In this document: piece by piece, positions 5,205 to 5,336 of the stretch
How positions within the stretch are numbered: position 1 is the stretch's first letter
Layout: each line of letters starts with the position of its first letter
Source: an uncultured Verrucomicrobiota bacterium
GTDB lineage: Bacteria; Verrucomicrobiota; Verrucomicrobiia; Chthoniobacterales; SZAS-18
Assembly (NCBI GenBank): GCA_937871685.1
Contig: CALMOL010000073.1
Coordinates: forward strand, 1 to 5,336
Direction: 5' to 3'
Length of the DNA: 5,336 nucleotides
The notes under the pieces: generated by a model
The model's input: only the letters and a program-made list of their open reading frames with translations
Databases searched by the model: none
What the model was told of the DNA's origin: nothing
Position numbers and translations under genes: made by a program

Positions 5205-5211
5205 CGCCATT
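5194..5211 (-). repeat. IS4-family right terminal inverted repeat
   Basis: CCTTATCTTAACGCCATT is the exact inverse of 3659-3676. It contains the transposase stop codon. Confidence 0.85.
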
Positions 5212-5223
5212 TGACCCTGACCC

Positions 5224-5241
5224 GAATGGCACTCACTTAAG
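5224..5241 (-). repeat. Repeat A copy 5, outer end of the MITE right arm
   Basis: On the minus strand it reads an exact CTTAAGTGAGTGCCATTC. It pairs with copy 4 at 3517-3534 and completes the right arm that the IS separated from 3635-3658. Confidence 0.9.
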
Positions 5242-5334
5242 GGCTTCCTCGTGGTTTTTCCTTTTGGGAAGCGCGAATCTCCGCGACTCCGATCTGGGCG
5301 CTCGCTTCGTCAAGTCGGCAAGCATTCTGCGAGT
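5242..5334 (-). pseudogene. Possible upstream part of the gene interrupted by the MITE
   Basis: The minus strand is open from the window edge to the MITE in the frame reading TRRMLADLTKRAP, then SESRRFALPKRKNHEEA, and then LK from the CTTAAG. With one CTTAAG retained, this joins in frame to ASLQKWRESFASL at 3516 and below. A second minus frame (ending KEKPRGSP, TAA at 5237-5239) and a plus frame are also open over these few codons, so the coding choice rests mainly on the in-frame join. The family is not recognised. Confidence 0.3.
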
Positions 5335-5336
5335 TG

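Larger units (their letters stand above)
3659..5211. mobile_element. Complete IS4-family insertion sequence
   Basis: The element is about 1553 bp. AATGGCGTTAAGATAAGG (3659-3676) is perfectly inverted at 5194-5211, and weaker matching continues inward, with 22 of 25 bases overall. The AATG start and the internal TTAAG resemble the ends of IS4 itself as I remember them. One DDE transposase gene fills the element. The flanks 3646-3658 and 5212-5224 are 13 bases each and share their last nine bases, CCTGACCCG. This is compatible with a partly decayed 11-13-bp duplication of the kind IS4 elements make. Confidence 0.85.
3517..5241. mobile_element. MITE-like palindromic element, split by an IS4-family insertion
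   Basis: The left arm is 3517-3557, a repeat A core followed by GGGTCAGG and repeat B. The right arm is 3635-3658 plus 5225-5241. Read inward from each outer end, the two 41-base arms match at 39 positions. Joined without the IS, the element is about 159 bp (3517-3658 plus 5225-5241) with a 77-base centre and no coding capacity. It shares its repeat B ends with the RAYT unit at 612-1767, which suggests mobilisation in trans by such a transposase. The arrangement resembles a REPIN or MITE. Confidence 0.75.

Noticed and set aside
38..5241. CRISPR array or integron attC sites
   Set aside because: The repeats are few, irregularly spaced, in both orientations and contain no uniform spacers, and no cas or integrase gene is visible.

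Overview
This window is a mobile-element-rich accessory island. It probably comes from a high-GC Gram-negative bacterium, most likely a proteobacterium. That is an inference from the REP-associated (Y1/HUH) transposase, the IS4-family element and the Tox-REase-5/Imm52 toxin system; I cannot name the species. Two very GC-rich blocks, the transposase genes at 634-1716 and 3708-5204, alternate with visibly more AT-rich small genes. This mosaic suggests the small genes arrived from other sources.

Layout, left to right. Bases 1-42 may be the tail of a plus-strand gene that stops inside the first copy of a dispersed repeat (repeat A, core CTTAAGTGAGTGCCATTC). A minus-strand gene (73-537) encodes a 154-aa protein resembling the family I recall as DUF7919. 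Next is a self-contained unit (612-1767) holding a 360-aa RAYT-type transposase between near-perfect inverted ends (repeat B). A minus-strand SMI1/KNR4 (SUKH) protein follows at 1872-2291. After it come the last ~46 codons of a decayed IS4-family transposase on the plus strand, which end inside repeat A copy 2. Inverted A copies 2 and 3 (2541-3318) then bracket an Imm52-like immunity gene (2632-3168). Directly upstream of it are the last 31 codons of what looks like a Tox-REase-5 nuclease toxin, so this is an orphaned toxin/immunity pair.

The right part is a nested insertion. A MITE-like palindromic element with 41-bp arms (39/41 matching) starts at 3517 and ends at 5241. Its right arm is split by a complete IS4-family element (3659-5211, 18-bp perfect inverted repeats, 498-aa DDE transposase). 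Without the IS the MITE is about 159 bp. Without the MITE, and keeping one CTTAAG, a minus-strand reading frame runs continuously from the right window edge into the fragment at 3313-3516. The MITE therefore appears to have interrupted a gene that now also carries a stop codon.

How it fits together: at least two, possibly three, immunity-type genes (SUKH, Imm52 and perhaps the DUF7919-like gene) lie on the same strand without intact toxins. They are separated by repeats that share ends with the RAYT unit and the MITE. The working hypothesis is an orphan-immunity ('polyimmunity') island assembled and eroded around a RAYT-linked repeat family.
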